DNA of 64,000 nucleotides, taken from positions 310,001 to 374,000 of the forward strand of contig NZ_SRLH01000003.1 in the NCBI RefSeq assembly GCF_004745595.1. The letters are read 5' to 3'. The DNA comes from Flavobacterium humi. GTDB taxonomy: Bacteria > Bacteroidota > Bacteroidia > Flavobacteriales > Flavobacteriaceae. Shown piece after piece: positions 56,322 through 64,000 of the stretch (positions are counted from its first letter, which is position 1; every line of letters begins with the position of its first letter). The notes under the pieces are model-generated. The model worked only from the letters and a program-made list of their open reading frames with translations, made no database searches and was not told the DNA's origin. The position numbers were made by a program, and so were the translations under genes.

Positions 56322-56436
56322 TTGGCTTGTAAATATCCGGCTAAAATATTGAAATTTTTCAAATGAAATTTACGCAGCCTCGAATTCGATCGGAAATGAT
56401 GAAAATCCGGCCGTTTTTAAAGCCAAAATGCCTTTT

Positions 56437-56547
56437 ATAGCCCCGATTGGAGCAAGTATCCTTTTGCTGCTGTTCCAAGTCTGTTTTCGTAATTTGAAAA
56501 AGAGTCTTGAACAGCAGAAAAGATACTGTGGAAAGCGGGAATAAGCT
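56437..56547. repeat. Flavobacterial intergenic repeat element, copy 2
   Basis: Starts TATAGCCCCGATTGGAGC and ends GGAAAGCGGGAATAAGC, matching the ends of the copy at 9753-9825. The centre folds into a long stem: 56455-56479 with 56506-56527 (about 22 pairs with small bulges). Lies between the OmpH-like gene and the helicase gene. Confidence 0.75.
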
Positions 56548-56548
56548 C

Positions 56549-56585
56549 CAAAAAAAAACCTCCACCAGAATTGATGAAGGTTTTT
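56549..56585 (-). terminator. Terminator of the OmpH-like gene
   Basis: On the minus strand a 14-pair stem (56585-56572 with 56567-56554, two G-U pairs), 4-base loop, followed by a T run (56550-56558). It follows the OmpH-like stop by 18 bases. Confidence 0.8.
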
Positions 56586-56602
56586 GCTTATTTTCCCGAA
56601 AA

Positions 56603-57166
56603 TTATTTCTTTTCTTCTGTTTTTTCTTCTGTTTTGGCCTTTCCGGCGTATTTTTCGTTCAAGACTTTTGTCATTTCTCCTGTAATGTCATACGCTTCTT
56701 TTGCATATAAAACGGTTGCTGCATCACCGGTTCCGTAGATGTAATCGTACCCTTTTTCCTTACCGTAATCTTTGATGAATTGCTTCACTTTTTTAACAAG
56801 GCTATCGGTTTCTTTACCACTTTCCTGTTGCAATTGCTGCAACATTCCTTGTTGAGTGTATTGCAATTGCTGCTGCCTTTGCTGCAATTCGGCGCCTTTT
56901 TGCTGTGCCCACGCCTGTCCTTTTGCCATTGCGTTTTGCTGGAAACTGTTCATTTCCGCTTTAAGGTTCTTTGCGGTCACTTCGAGCTCACGGTCCATGA
57001 CTTCTCCTTTGGTTTTGTACTTTTCGTTCAATTCCTTCGCTTCGTTATAGTCCTCCATTAATTTTGAAGTATCGATATAAGCTGTTTTGAATTCTTTAGC
57101 ACTTGGGGTTTTGTCACAGGCAATCATTGAAAATGCCAATGCTGCAAATAATACGATTTTTTTCAT
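56603..57166 (-). CDS. OmpH/Skp-like periplasmic lipoprotein
   Basis: A 187-residue protein with a lipobox (S-M-I-A-C, Cys17), then the OmpH/Skp fold: start T-A-Y-I-D-T-S-K-L-M-E-D-Y, two long helices rich in Gln and Lys (about 45-125, with Q-Q-R-Q-Q-Q-L-Q), and a return strand with Y-D-Y-I-Y-G-T-G-D-A. Skp chaperones outer-membrane proteins in the periplasm; a lipidated form would be membrane-tethered. The end is Lys/Glu-rich (K-T-E-E-K-T-E-E-K-K). A one-mismatch promoter box TACTTTTA is at 57201-57208. Confidence 0.87.
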   Translation of the reverse strand: MKKIVLFAALAFSMIACDKTPSAKEFKTAYIDTSKLMEDYNEAKELNEKYKTKGEVMDRELEVTAKNLKAEMNSFQQNAMAKGQAWAQQKGAELQQRQQQLQYTQQGMLQQLQQESGKETDSLVKKVKQFIKDYGKEKGYDYIYGTGDAATVLYAKEAYDITGEMTKVLNEKYAGKAKTEEKTEEKK

Positions 57167-57431
57167 TTTATATTTTTAATTTATTTTTTTGAAATTTTGG
57201 TAAAAGTAATCATTTTTTAGAATGTTGGATTATTCCATTTTTGAAATGTGCTTTTTTGCGAATTTAACCTGAAAAAGCCATCATAAAAAATTATTATCCG
57301 AATCTGGTTTATATAGTTTTTTGCTATGGAAACAGGCTTGTTTTAAGCGGTTTTGAGCGGTTTTTGGTTTTTGGACATAAAAACACTTATTGACGACAAT
57401 GAAAAGGCTTCAAAACGCTTTAAAATTGATT

Positions 57432-58280
57432 TTAGGTGTTTTTAAGCACGTAAATGTGCGATGAAAACTCCAAAGTCTTTTTTGCTTTGCTGTTCGAGCG
57501 GAATCCAATCCAAAAAGCCTTGAAAAAATTCATTTTGCCGTTTTTATATTTTTCCGACAAAAGGGAAACGTAAAAACTGTCAAAAACCATTGGAAGGATT
57601 TTGATCAGTTTCATATTTTCTTTGGCAAATAATTTTTCAATCGAAATTTTGGAAAAATGCCACAAATGCCTCGGCACATCGTAAGCAGCCCAAAAGGGCC
57701 CGTAATATTTTGCGTCAAACGATTTAAAATTGGGAACCGCGATAAAAATGGTACCGTTTGGCTTTACCAACCGCTTTAATTCCTTGATTTGTTCTTCAAT
57801 ATCGGGTACGTGCTCCAATACATGCCACATAGTGATCACATCAAATGACTGGTTTTCAATGCTTTTTAGGTCATTTTTAAAGGAAACTCCTTTGGAAATC
57901 GCCATATTTTTGGCTTTTTCACTAGGTTCGAGGCCTGTTGTCTGCCAACCTTTCGCTTTGGCCACGGTCAAAAAATCCCCGGTTCCCGCTCCAATATCCA
58001 AAAGGCTTCCTTTTTCAGGATGAAAGGAAGTAATGAGCGAAACTTTCTTTTGTAAAGAATACGTTTTGACGGACTGGTATATTTTTTCAAACAGGGATCG
58101 TTTTCCATCAGTATGCGAAATATAATCGTCACTTTCGTAATATCCCGGCAAAGCATCCGGCGAAGGCTGTGGATGTGTTTTTAATAATTGCAGGTTTTCA
58201 TCTATCAGCAGTTCGAAATTTTCTTTCGAGACGGAATGGTCTTTCACCTGGATGAAAACGGATTGATTTGAAAAATTCAT
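57432..58280 (-). CDS. Class I SAM-dependent methyltransferase
   Basis: A 282-residue protein. The SAM site shows L-L-D-I-G-A-G-T-G-D-F (near residue 93-103) and the acidic motif G-L-E-P-S-E, then D-V-I-T-M-W-H-V-L-E-H-V as in methyltransferase_23 proteins. About 60 residues before the core start a short N-terminal region with H-P-Q-P-S-P. The substrate is unknown; relatives act on small molecules or sugars. It follows mnmG on the same strand after a 102-base gap that holds a parS-like site. Confidence 0.87.
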   Translation of the reverse strand: MNFSNQSVFIQVKDHSVSKENFELLIDENLQLLKTHPQPSPDALPGYYESDDYISHTDGKRSLFEKIYQSVKTYSLQKKVSLITSFHPEKGSLLDIGAGTGDFLTVAKAKGWQTTGLEPSEKAKNMAISKGVSFKNDLKSIENQSFDVITMWHVLEHVPDIEEQIKELKRLVKPNGTIFIAVPNFKSFDAKYYGPFWAAYDVPRHLWHFSKISIEKLFAKENMKLIKILPMVFDSFYVSLLSEKYKNGKMNFFKAFWIGFRSNSKAKKTLEFSSHIYVLKNT

Positions 58281-58328
58281 GTATTGGATTAAAATATAAT
58301 AACTTTTTTGTTTGTTAATTTCCGAAGC

Positions 58329-58344
58329 CGTTTCACGTGGAACA
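58329..58344. promoter_or_regulatory. parS-like site between mnmG and methyltransferase
   Basis: CGTTTCACGTGGAACA: one mismatch to TGTTYCACGTGRAACA. Intergenic. Confidence 0.65.
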
Positions 58345-58382
58345 TTTCAATTCGGAAAAAAGATCAAATAATTTCCCTTCTT

Positions 58383-60254
58383 TTATCTTCCCATAAAAAC
58401 CAACAATACGGAAATATCATTAGGCGACACACCACTAATTCTTGACGCCTGCGAAATGGTGACCGGCCTGATTTTTTTCAGTTTTTCCTTGGCTTCGTAA
58501 GACAATGATTTTAATTTGTCATAATCGAAATTTTCAGGAATATGGATGTCTTCGAGCCTATGCAATTTTTCGGCATTGTTTCGTTCCTTTTCAATATATC
58601 CGGAATACTTGACCTGGATTTCTGTTTGTTCCAAAATTTCCTGGTCCAGTTCGTGTGTTGAAACATATTCACGGATTTTATCAAACTGCATCATATCCTG
58701 CATGTCAATTTGAGGACGGGAAAAAATCTTGAACATTTTATCCGATTGTGTCACTTCTGACGTTTCTTTGGCTCGGAGTACCGGATTTGCTTCTGCTATA
58801 GTAACACTTGTTTCTTTGACAAAATCAACCATTGCTCCGGATTTTGAGAATTTCTCTTCCATGCGGCGCATACGTGCTTCAGAGGCCAATCCGATTTCAA
58901 ACGATTTTGGTGTCAGCCTGAAATCAGCATTATCCTGACGAAGCAAAGTCCTGTATTCGGCCCGTGAAGTAAACATGCGATACGGTTCTTCGGTGCCTTT
59001 GGTAATCAAATCATCAATAAGCACTCCGATGTAGGCTTCATCCCGTTTTAGAATAAAAGGTTCTTGTTCCTTTACTTTCAGCGCAGCATTAATTCCTGCT
59101 ATCAATCCTTGGGAAGCTGCTTCTTCATAACCTGTTGTTCCGTTAATTTGCCCGGCGAAATACAAACCGTCAACTAATTTCGTTTCTAAAGTATGTTTGA
59201 GCTGCGTAGGAGGGAAGTAGTCGTATTCGATTGCGTAACCGGCACGGAAGAATTTTACGTTTTCGAAACCTGCAACGGAACGAAGCGCTTTAAACTGGAC
59301 ATCTTCCGGCAACGATGTCGAAAACCCGTTAACGTATACTTCAACCGTATTCCAACCTTCTGGTTCCACAAACAATTGGTGCCTGTCTTTATCGGCAAAA
59401 CGATTGATTTTATCTTCAATAGAAGGGCAGTATCTTGGTCCTAAACTTTTAATTCTGCCATTGAACATCGGAGAACGCTCAAAACCTTCGCGCAGCAAAT
59501 TGTGCACTAAAGGCGACGTATACGTCATGTGGCAATCTCTTTGAACAGTTAGTGGTGATGTAATGTCGGAATATGAAAATTTTGAAGGATTGATATCGCC
59601 ACCTTCAACACTCATTTTAGAATAATCCAAAGATCGACCGTCAACCCGTGGCGGCGTTCCGGTTTTCATCCTGCCGGCTTCAAACCCGATTTTGACCAAT
59701 TCTTCGGTAATACCGAAAGAAGCACTTTCTCCAGCACGTCCTCCTCCAAATTGTTTGTCACCAATATGGATCAGTCCGTTTAGGAAAGTCCCGTTGGTCA
59801 ATACTACTGATTTTCCATAAATGGATAATCCCAAAGCCGTTTTGATTCCGACAATCTTATTGTTTTCTACAATTACACCAGAGGCCATTTCCTGATAAAA
59901 ATCAAGGTTGGGGGTTTGCTCGAGCATCAATCGCCATTCTTCAGAAAAACGCATACGGTCACTTTGAACCCTTGGCGACCACATAGCGGGCCCTTTGGAT
60001 TTGTTCAGCATCTTGAATTGAATGGCCGTCTTGTCGGAAACAATTCCGGAGTACCCACCAATAGCATCAATTTCTCGAACAATCTGTCCTTTGGCAATTC
60101 CTCCCATAGCAGGATTGCAGGACATCTGGGCAATATTCTGCAAGCTCATCGTAACAAGCAACGTTTTGCATCCTAAATTCGCAGCGGCGGCGGCGGCTTC
60201 ACATCCTGCGTGCCCGGCACCTACCACAATTACATCATATTTTTCTAAAAACAT
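58383..60254 (-). CDS. mnmG: tRNA uridine-34 carboxymethylaminomethyl synthesis enzyme MnmG
   Basis: A 623-residue FAD enzyme that, with MnmE, modifies the wobble uridine of certain tRNAs. The FAD motif V-V-G-A-G-H-A-G-C-E (10-19) and the GidA signature G-P-R-Y-C-P-S-I-E-D-K, G-T-T-G-Y-E-E-A-A-S-Q-G and the C-terminal S-R-I-S-G-V-S-P are present. Length is typical. A hairpin (60271-60292) lies in its leader and three parS sites lie within 155 bases upstream. In many bacteria this gene is close to the origin. Confidence 0.97.
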   Translation of the reverse strand: MFLEKYDVIVVGAGHAGCEAAAAAANLGCKTLLVTMSLQNIAQMSCNPAMGGIAKGQIVREIDAIGGYSGIVSDKTAIQFKMLNKSKGPAMWSPRVQSDRMRFSEEWRLMLEQTPNLDFYQEMASGVIVENNKIVGIKTALGLSIYGKSVVLTNGTFLNGLIHIGDKQFGGGRAGESASFGITEELVKIGFEAGRMKTGTPPRVDGRSLDYSKMSVEGGDINPSKFSYSDITSPLTVQRDCHMTYTSPLVHNLLREGFERSPMFNGRIKSLGPRYCPSIEDKINRFADKDRHQLFVEPEGWNTVEVYVNGFSTSLPEDVQFKALRSVAGFENVKFFRAGYAIEYDYFPPTQLKHTLETKLVDGLYFAGQINGTTGYEEAASQGLIAGINAALKVKEQEPFILKRDEAYIGVLIDDLITKGTEEPYRMFTSRAEYRTLLRQDNADFRLTPKSFEIGLASEARMRRMEEKFSKSGAMVDFVKETSVTIAEANPVLRAKETSEVTQSDKMFKIFSRPQIDMQDMMQFDKIREYVSTHELDQEILEQTEIQVKYSGYIEKERNNAEKLHRLEDIHIPENFDYDKLKSLSYEAKEKLKKIRPVTISQASRISGVSPNDISVLLVFMGR

Positions 60255-60270
60255 TTTATTCTTTGTTTGT

Positions 60271-60292
60271 GGCCTGATCCGAAAATCAGGCC
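60271..60292 (-). promoter_or_regulatory. GC-rich hairpin in the mnmG leader
   Basis: Perfect 8-bp stem (GGCCTGAT at 60271-60278 with 60285-60292), 6-base loop, 17 bases before the mnmG start. There is no T run on the minus strand, so it may slow or block read-through from ybeY or shape the mnmG leader. Confidence 0.5.
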
Positions 60293-60302
60293 TGAATTTT
60301 AA

Positions 60303-60318
60303 TGTTCCACGTGGAACG
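60303..60318. promoter_or_regulatory. parS site 1 of the ybeY-mnmG cluster
   Basis: TGTTCCACGTGGAACG, one mismatch at the last base to the perfect palindrome. Expected ParB-CTP loading site. Confidence 0.8.
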
Positions 60319-60349
60319 TAAAACTTCTATATTATTTTTTTAAAGCATT

Positions 60350-60365
60350 TGTTCCACGTGGAACG
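60350..60365. promoter_or_regulatory. parS site 2 of the ybeY-mnmG cluster
   Basis: TGTTCCACGTGGAACG, identical to site 1 and 47 bases from it. Confidence 0.8.
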
Positions 60366-60387
60366 TTAAAAAATAAATAATTTTAAA

Positions 60388-60807
60388 CTACTGTTCCACG
60401 TGGAACAGCTTGATTTTTTCATCTTCTTTTGAGCGCATTAGCACTTCATCAGCTTCCGATTTGTCTTTGTAACCGCAATAATGAAGAACACCGTGAACGA
60501 GAACGCGTTTCAATTCCTCTTCAAAACTTACGTTGAAATCTATGGCGTTATCCTTAACTCTTTCAACAGAAATATAAATATCGCCGCTTATAGTGTTACC
60601 AACAGAGTAATCAAAACTAATAATATCGGTCAATGTATCGTGGTCTAAATACTGACGATTGATTTCAATTAAGTAATCATCATCACAGAAAATATAATTG
60701 ATTTCTCCTTCGGTTTTGTTTTCGGAAGCAATCACATTTGAAATCCAGTCGAAATACAGCTGCTCGTTTTGGATCTCAAAATCTAATTCATAATTAAAGC
60801 TTATCAT
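60388..60807 (-). CDS. ybeY: Endoribonuclease YbeY
   Basis: A 139-residue zinc-dependent RNase that acts in 16S rRNA 3' maturation and ribosome quality control. The usual metal motif HGxLHxxGYDH reads HGVLHYCGYKD (105-115): His105 and His109 are kept but the third ligand is Asp115. The segment D-H-D-T-L-T-D-I-I-S-F-D is normal. Its start lies 14 bases inside the end of the DUF4175 gene, so it is translated as part of that operon. Its last codons form a parS site. Confidence 0.93.
   Translation of the reverse strand: MISFNYELDFEIQNEQLYFDWISNVIASENKTEGEINYIFCDDDYLIEINRQYLDHDTLTDIISFDYSVGNTISGDIYISVERVKDNAIDFNVSFEEELKRVLVHGVLHYCGYKDKSEADEVLMRSKEDEKIKLFHVEQ
60392..60407. promoter_or_regulatory. 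parS site 3, perfect palindrome inside ybeY
   Basis: TGTTCCACGTGGAACA, a perfect 16-bp palindrome, 42 bases from site 2. It encodes the last residues of YbeY (L-F-H-V-E-Q). Confidence 0.88.
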
Positions 60808-63800
60808 TTCCTTTAAAATATTCTTGAACCTTGCGGTTAAAATTGGAGCGCAAAGGTAGTGTTTGTCTGTTTAAAATCTCAATGCTGTTTAAATAATCTT
60901 GCAATTTTTGAGGTAGAGGAGGAGCGCCGTTTGTAAACTGTGCCTTATTCGTATTCGATTGGCGCTTTGTATCCTGGTTTTGTTCCTGCATTGCTTTCTC
61001 TAATTTCAGCAATTCGTACTTAAGATTTAAAGCTTTTTGAATAACATCATTCGAGAAACCTTTATTGATTAACTGCTTTTCGATCTGTTTCATTTGGTCC
61101 AATGCATTCTGTCCAGAACCACCCATACCGTTTTTTTGCAATTCTTTTTCCAAAGCATCACGCAATTGCTGCTGCTCTTTTAAGATATCCAGGACTTGTT
61201 TGGCATCCCCTTCGCCATCATTTCCTTCACCAGAAGATCCCGGTTTGTCACCTTTTGACTGTCCGGGTTTGTCTCCTTTTGCTCCAGGTTTTCCTTCGTT
61301 ACCAGATTTGGGTTTTCCTTCTCCCATTTTCTTGGCCAGGCCTTCTTGCTTTTTGATGATATCCGGCAACTGCATTCCCTGTCCTTGCCCTGGTTTGGGT
61401 TTGCCTCCGGACATGCCAGCAAGCGACATTTGCATTCCGTTGAGGATATCACTTAATAAATTAGCCAAATTATTAGCGCTGGTTAACGTGAATTGTTGGT
61501 TGGCTGTTCCGCGTCCTATTTGATTGTCTGTGAAATTCTCAATACTCTTGTCAATGTTGTAATAAACTTTTCCAATCTCATTGGTAACCGGTTCGCTGAT
61601 TTTCGGATTCCTCAAGGACATGGCAAAAAGGCTGTCATCAACATGCTTGAACTGTGTTTTCAAATCCTGCTGTGCTTTCAAATATTTGGTAAAGGAAGCC
61701 GAAGAAACACTGGAAGTAGATTTGAAATTCTTAATCAGGACTTCTTGAGAAAACGAAAATTCAAGTAAATTATCCAAAATCTGACGGAGCATTTTCACAT
61801 CTTCCTCCATTTGTTCTTGTTCACCGCCTTCCATTTCCGCCTGCATAGCCTGTCCCATTTGTTTCATTTTCTTGGCTGCATTTTTTTGTTTAGGAGAAGC
61901 TTTGTCCTGTTGGTTTTTCTTCAAATCATCAGTGGCATTTTGCATGTCTTTTTCAATGCTTTCTTCTTTTTCTTTATCCTGGGGAATATCCAACGGTGAT
62001 TTCAATTCCTTATTTTCCTTATTCAACTCTTTAAGATCTTCCTGTATCTTATCAAATTCTTTGTTGATTTCGTTTTGTTTTTCAGCTGAATTTTCCTTTT
62101 TATCATCAGAAAGAGCCTCTTGCTTATCAGAAAGTTTGTCTAATTTGTCTGCAATCTGTTCTGCCTTTTTCTCAACATAATACCGTTTGGTCAACTCCAC
62201 AAGCTGTTCAAGGTTCTTGCTTTGGTTTTTGCTTTTCTGTTGGAATTTTTCAATCTTCTCAAACAATTCTTCCTGGCTTAGTTTATCGTTGAGCTCTTTA
62301 AGTTCATCCAAAAGTTTTTTGTTTTTTTCCAATTCTTTCTCTGATTTTTCCAATCTTTCTTTCAGTAATTCTTTCTCTGGATCCTTTTCATTAGACTTGA
62401 ATTGCTCCAGGTTGTCTTTTATTTTCTCTGAAAACTCTTTCATCATTTCATCCTGCTGCTTTTGCCTTTTGATAAAATCATTGATTTTTTGCTGCTCTTT
62501 ATAGTCTAGGCTGTTCTTTTCCTTATTGCTGTTTTTTAGCTTTTCGAGATCAGACATTTGCTTGTCTTGCGCGTTAAGCGATTTCTCTAAACTGTTGATG
62601 TTGTCGTTTTGCTGTTGCAGGTTTTCTTCCTGTTTTTCTTCAGCTGTAGATTCACGATGGGAGAAGGCCTCTGATTTGGTGCTCTTGAAATGATGCAATG
62701 CGTCATTGTCGAATACTTCAAAATAATACTCATACGATACGCCCGCATCAATATTCAAATTACTTGGGAAAGCAAAAACAAACTGATCGTATACATCGTT
62801 CTTGATCGCAATGGTTCCACGTTTCACATCGGTAGGTTTATTCTTTGGATAATACACAACCTGCAGTTTTGAAAAACCATAATCATCCGAAATCTGGCCC
62901 AATACATAGTTTTTGGTTCCTTTTAAACTGTCCGGAGCCATCGTTGCTTTGACCGTTGGGTATTGGTCTTTTATGATATTGATGGCATAATTCAGTTTTT
63001 CGTAGTTTTCGACTGATTTATTAGAAGTAAATATTTGATAATCTGTGTTTTGAATGATATTTTTAGACAATTTGAACTCGTTTCCGTCATGATTGAAAGA
63101 AAAAGAAGAATTGTCCTGGATCAGATGGATGCCTGACGTGGCAATTGTGCTGATTTTCCAGGTTACTTTTGTGCCTTCCGGTACGATCGCATTTCCGGTT
63201 CCTTTGATAATTTCGGGTTTTCTATTGAGGTAATTAGGGAAATTCAGGAGCATTTCAAAATTGGAAATCGCCGGAACAGCTACCACATCCAAAGCATATT
63301 CTTTTGAAACAACCTCATTGGCTTCGATATGGAAATCTACATTCTCCAGAGGTTTTTCGAATACAAACCGGAACATTCCTTGCTGCGTGTTTTCCATAAA
63401 ATAACTTTCATCACCAATAAAAATCATGGCCTTTTCGGGTACTACATTTCCAACGGTTTTTACAGTCAAGGTAAAATCTTTTCCTTGTTCGGTTTTCAGG
63501 TCGTTGCCGATAACAAAACGAAATGGGGCAGGAGGCAGGAATTGCTCTTTGTAATGCACGACTCGGTTCATGCTTTCTGTGATGAGTTGTTCTTTTCCGG
63601 AAAGCATCAGGAACAACAGCACTAATATCGGGATGATAGCCAGCGGTAAAAACTTCTTGTTTTTATTGAAATCTACCGCATTGGTAAACGGAATCGGCTG
63701 AAGGGAATTTGCTTTCTGTTCTATCGAAGCCAGGAGCAGTTCGGAATGATTGCCGTCTTGTGAAAGCTGCAGGAAATTGGTCAGCTTGTCGTTGACTTCA

Positions 63801-64000
63801 GAAAAATGGTTTCCTATGATTTTCGAGGCTTCGTTAAAACCGATCCCTTTTTGCAACTTGAAAAGCTTGAACAACGGAAAGGCAATAAACCGCACGAGCA
63901 GGAAAATTTCCACGATAAGGAAAAGCCAGAAAAGGAACGTTCTCCCAATGGGTTTCAACCAAAGGAAATATTCGATAAAACTGGTGGCCAGCAAATATAT
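60794..64000 (-). CDS. DUF4175 membrane protein, 5' end outside the window
   Basis: The frame is open to base 64000; at least 1068 residues are present. N-terminal hydrophobic helices (residues about 10-40 and 110-130 of the visible part) anchor it in the membrane; a beta-rich region follows to about residue 440; then a long charged coiled coil rich in Lys, Glu, Gln and Asn (about 450-720); then a helical domain and a low-complexity Gly/Lys/Pro stretch (about 865-920). This matches the large DUF4175 proteins of Bacteroidota, function unknown. It overlaps ybeY by 14 bases. The first visible Met-like codon is an internal Leu (TTG), so no start is claimed. Confidence 0.82.
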   Translation of the reverse strand: MYLLATSFIEYFLWLKPIGRTFLFWLFLIVEIFLLVRFIAFPLFKLFKLQKGIGFNEASKIIGNHFSEVNDKLTNFLQLSQDGNHSELLLASIEQKANSLQPIPFTNAVDFNKNKKFLPLAIIPILVLLFLMLSGKEQLITESMNRVVHYKEQFLPPAPFRFVIGNDLKTEQGKDFTLTVKTVGNVVPEKAMIFIGDESYFMENTQQGMFRFVFEKPLENVDFHIEANEVVSKEYALDVVAVPAISNFEMLLNFPNYLNRKPEIIKGTGNAIVPEGTKVTWKISTIATSGIHLIQDNSSFSFNHDGNEFKLSKNIIQNTDYQIFTSNKSVENYEKLNYAINIIKDQYPTVKATMAPDSLKGTKNYVLGQISDDYGFSKLQVVYYPKNKPTDVKRGTIAIKNDVYDQFVFAFPSNLNIDAGVSYEYYFEVFDNDALHHFKSTKSEAFSHRESTAEEKQEENLQQQNDNINSLEKSLNAQDKQMSDLEKLKNSNKEKNSLDYKEQQKINDFIKRQKQQDEMMKEFSEKIKDNLEQFKSNEKDPEKELLKERLEKSEKELEKNKKLLDELKELNDKLSQEELFEKIEKFQQKSKNQSKNLEQLVELTKRYYVEKKAEQIADKLDKLSDKQEALSDDKKENSAEKQNEINKEFDKIQEDLKELNKENKELKSPLDIPQDKEKEESIEKDMQNATDDLKKNQQDKASPKQKNAAKKMKQMGQAMQAEMEGGEQEQMEEDVKMLRQILDNLLEFSFSQEVLIKNFKSTSSVSSASFTKYLKAQQDLKTQFKHVDDSLFAMSLRNPKISEPVTNEIGKVYYNIDKSIENFTDNQIGRGTANQQFTLTSANNLANLLSDILNGMQMSLAGMSGGKPKPGQGQGMQLPDIIKKQEGLAKKMGEGKPKSGNEGKPGAKGDKPGQSKGDKPGSSGEGNDGEGDAKQVLDILKEQQQLRDALEKELQKNGMGGSGQNALDQMKQIEKQLINKGFSNDVIQKALNLKYELLKLEKAMQEQNQDTKRQSNTNKAQFTNGAPPLPQKLQDYLNSIEILNRQTLPLRSNFNRKVQEYFKGNDKL

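Overview
This 64 kb window looks like chromosomal DNA from a gliding member of the Flavobacteriaceae, most likely Flavobacterium or a close relative. The evidence is the intact spr gliding-motility locus, type IX secretion (T9SS) sorting domains, PorP/SprF-type proteins, start-proximal promoters of the Bacteroidota TAnnTTTG type, and lineage-typical gene groups such as ftsX-DUF3098-uppP-truB. I see no tRNA or rRNA gene, CRISPR array, insertion sequence, prophage or integrase.

Layout. 1-4 kb: 3' end of an M15 peptidase, a patatin lipase, a small lipoprotein and a secreted M1 aminopeptidase with a T9SS tail. 4-14 kb: housekeeping genes (rnpA, pckA, DUF423, a saccharopine dehydrogenase-like enzyme, an Lrp regulator, a membrane zinc peptidase, leuS). 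13.8-16.5 kb: the ftsX-DUF3098-uppP-truB run. 16.5-20.7 kb: a thioredoxin-like protein, tag, aat, a DUF3127 protein with an SSB-like acidic tail, a flavin reductase-like protein and an SH3-like secreted protein. 20.8-26.4 kb: a plus-strand envelope run (histidine kinase, FAD oxidoreductase, mtgA, S41 protease, OmpA-like protein), then an ElaA-like acetyltransferase and a LysM lytic transglycosylase.

The centre, 52.1 kb down to 30.2 kb on the minus strand, is the spr locus: two uncharacterised secreted proteins, sprC, sprD, the giant sprB (about 4660 codons) and sprF, with pgk only 23 bases behind sprF. SprB is the mobile surface adhesin, exported by T9SS with help from SprF; SprC and SprD support it. 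SprB carries a higher-order repeat of seven modules (about 580-615 residues) present about five times. SprD joins a SprF-like barrel to a very long Ala/Lys coiled coil and a SPOR-like C-terminus. A possible sigma-54 promoter and two TAnnTTTG promoters lie upstream.

52.5-64 kb: holB, a DoxX-like protein, a PIF1-type helicase with a C-terminal HTH, an OmpH-like lipoprotein, a methyltransferase, mnmG, ybeY and a truncated DUF4175 gene. This end holds a cluster of parS (ParB centromere) sites, including a perfect 16-bp palindrome inside the last codons of ybeY, which suggests proximity to the replication origin.

Most promising leads: the parS cluster, the SSB-like tail on DUF3127, the SprB super-repeat, the SprD architecture, the two unnamed proteins heading the spr operon, and the candidate sigma-54 promoter. 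All functional names come from motif reading without database search.
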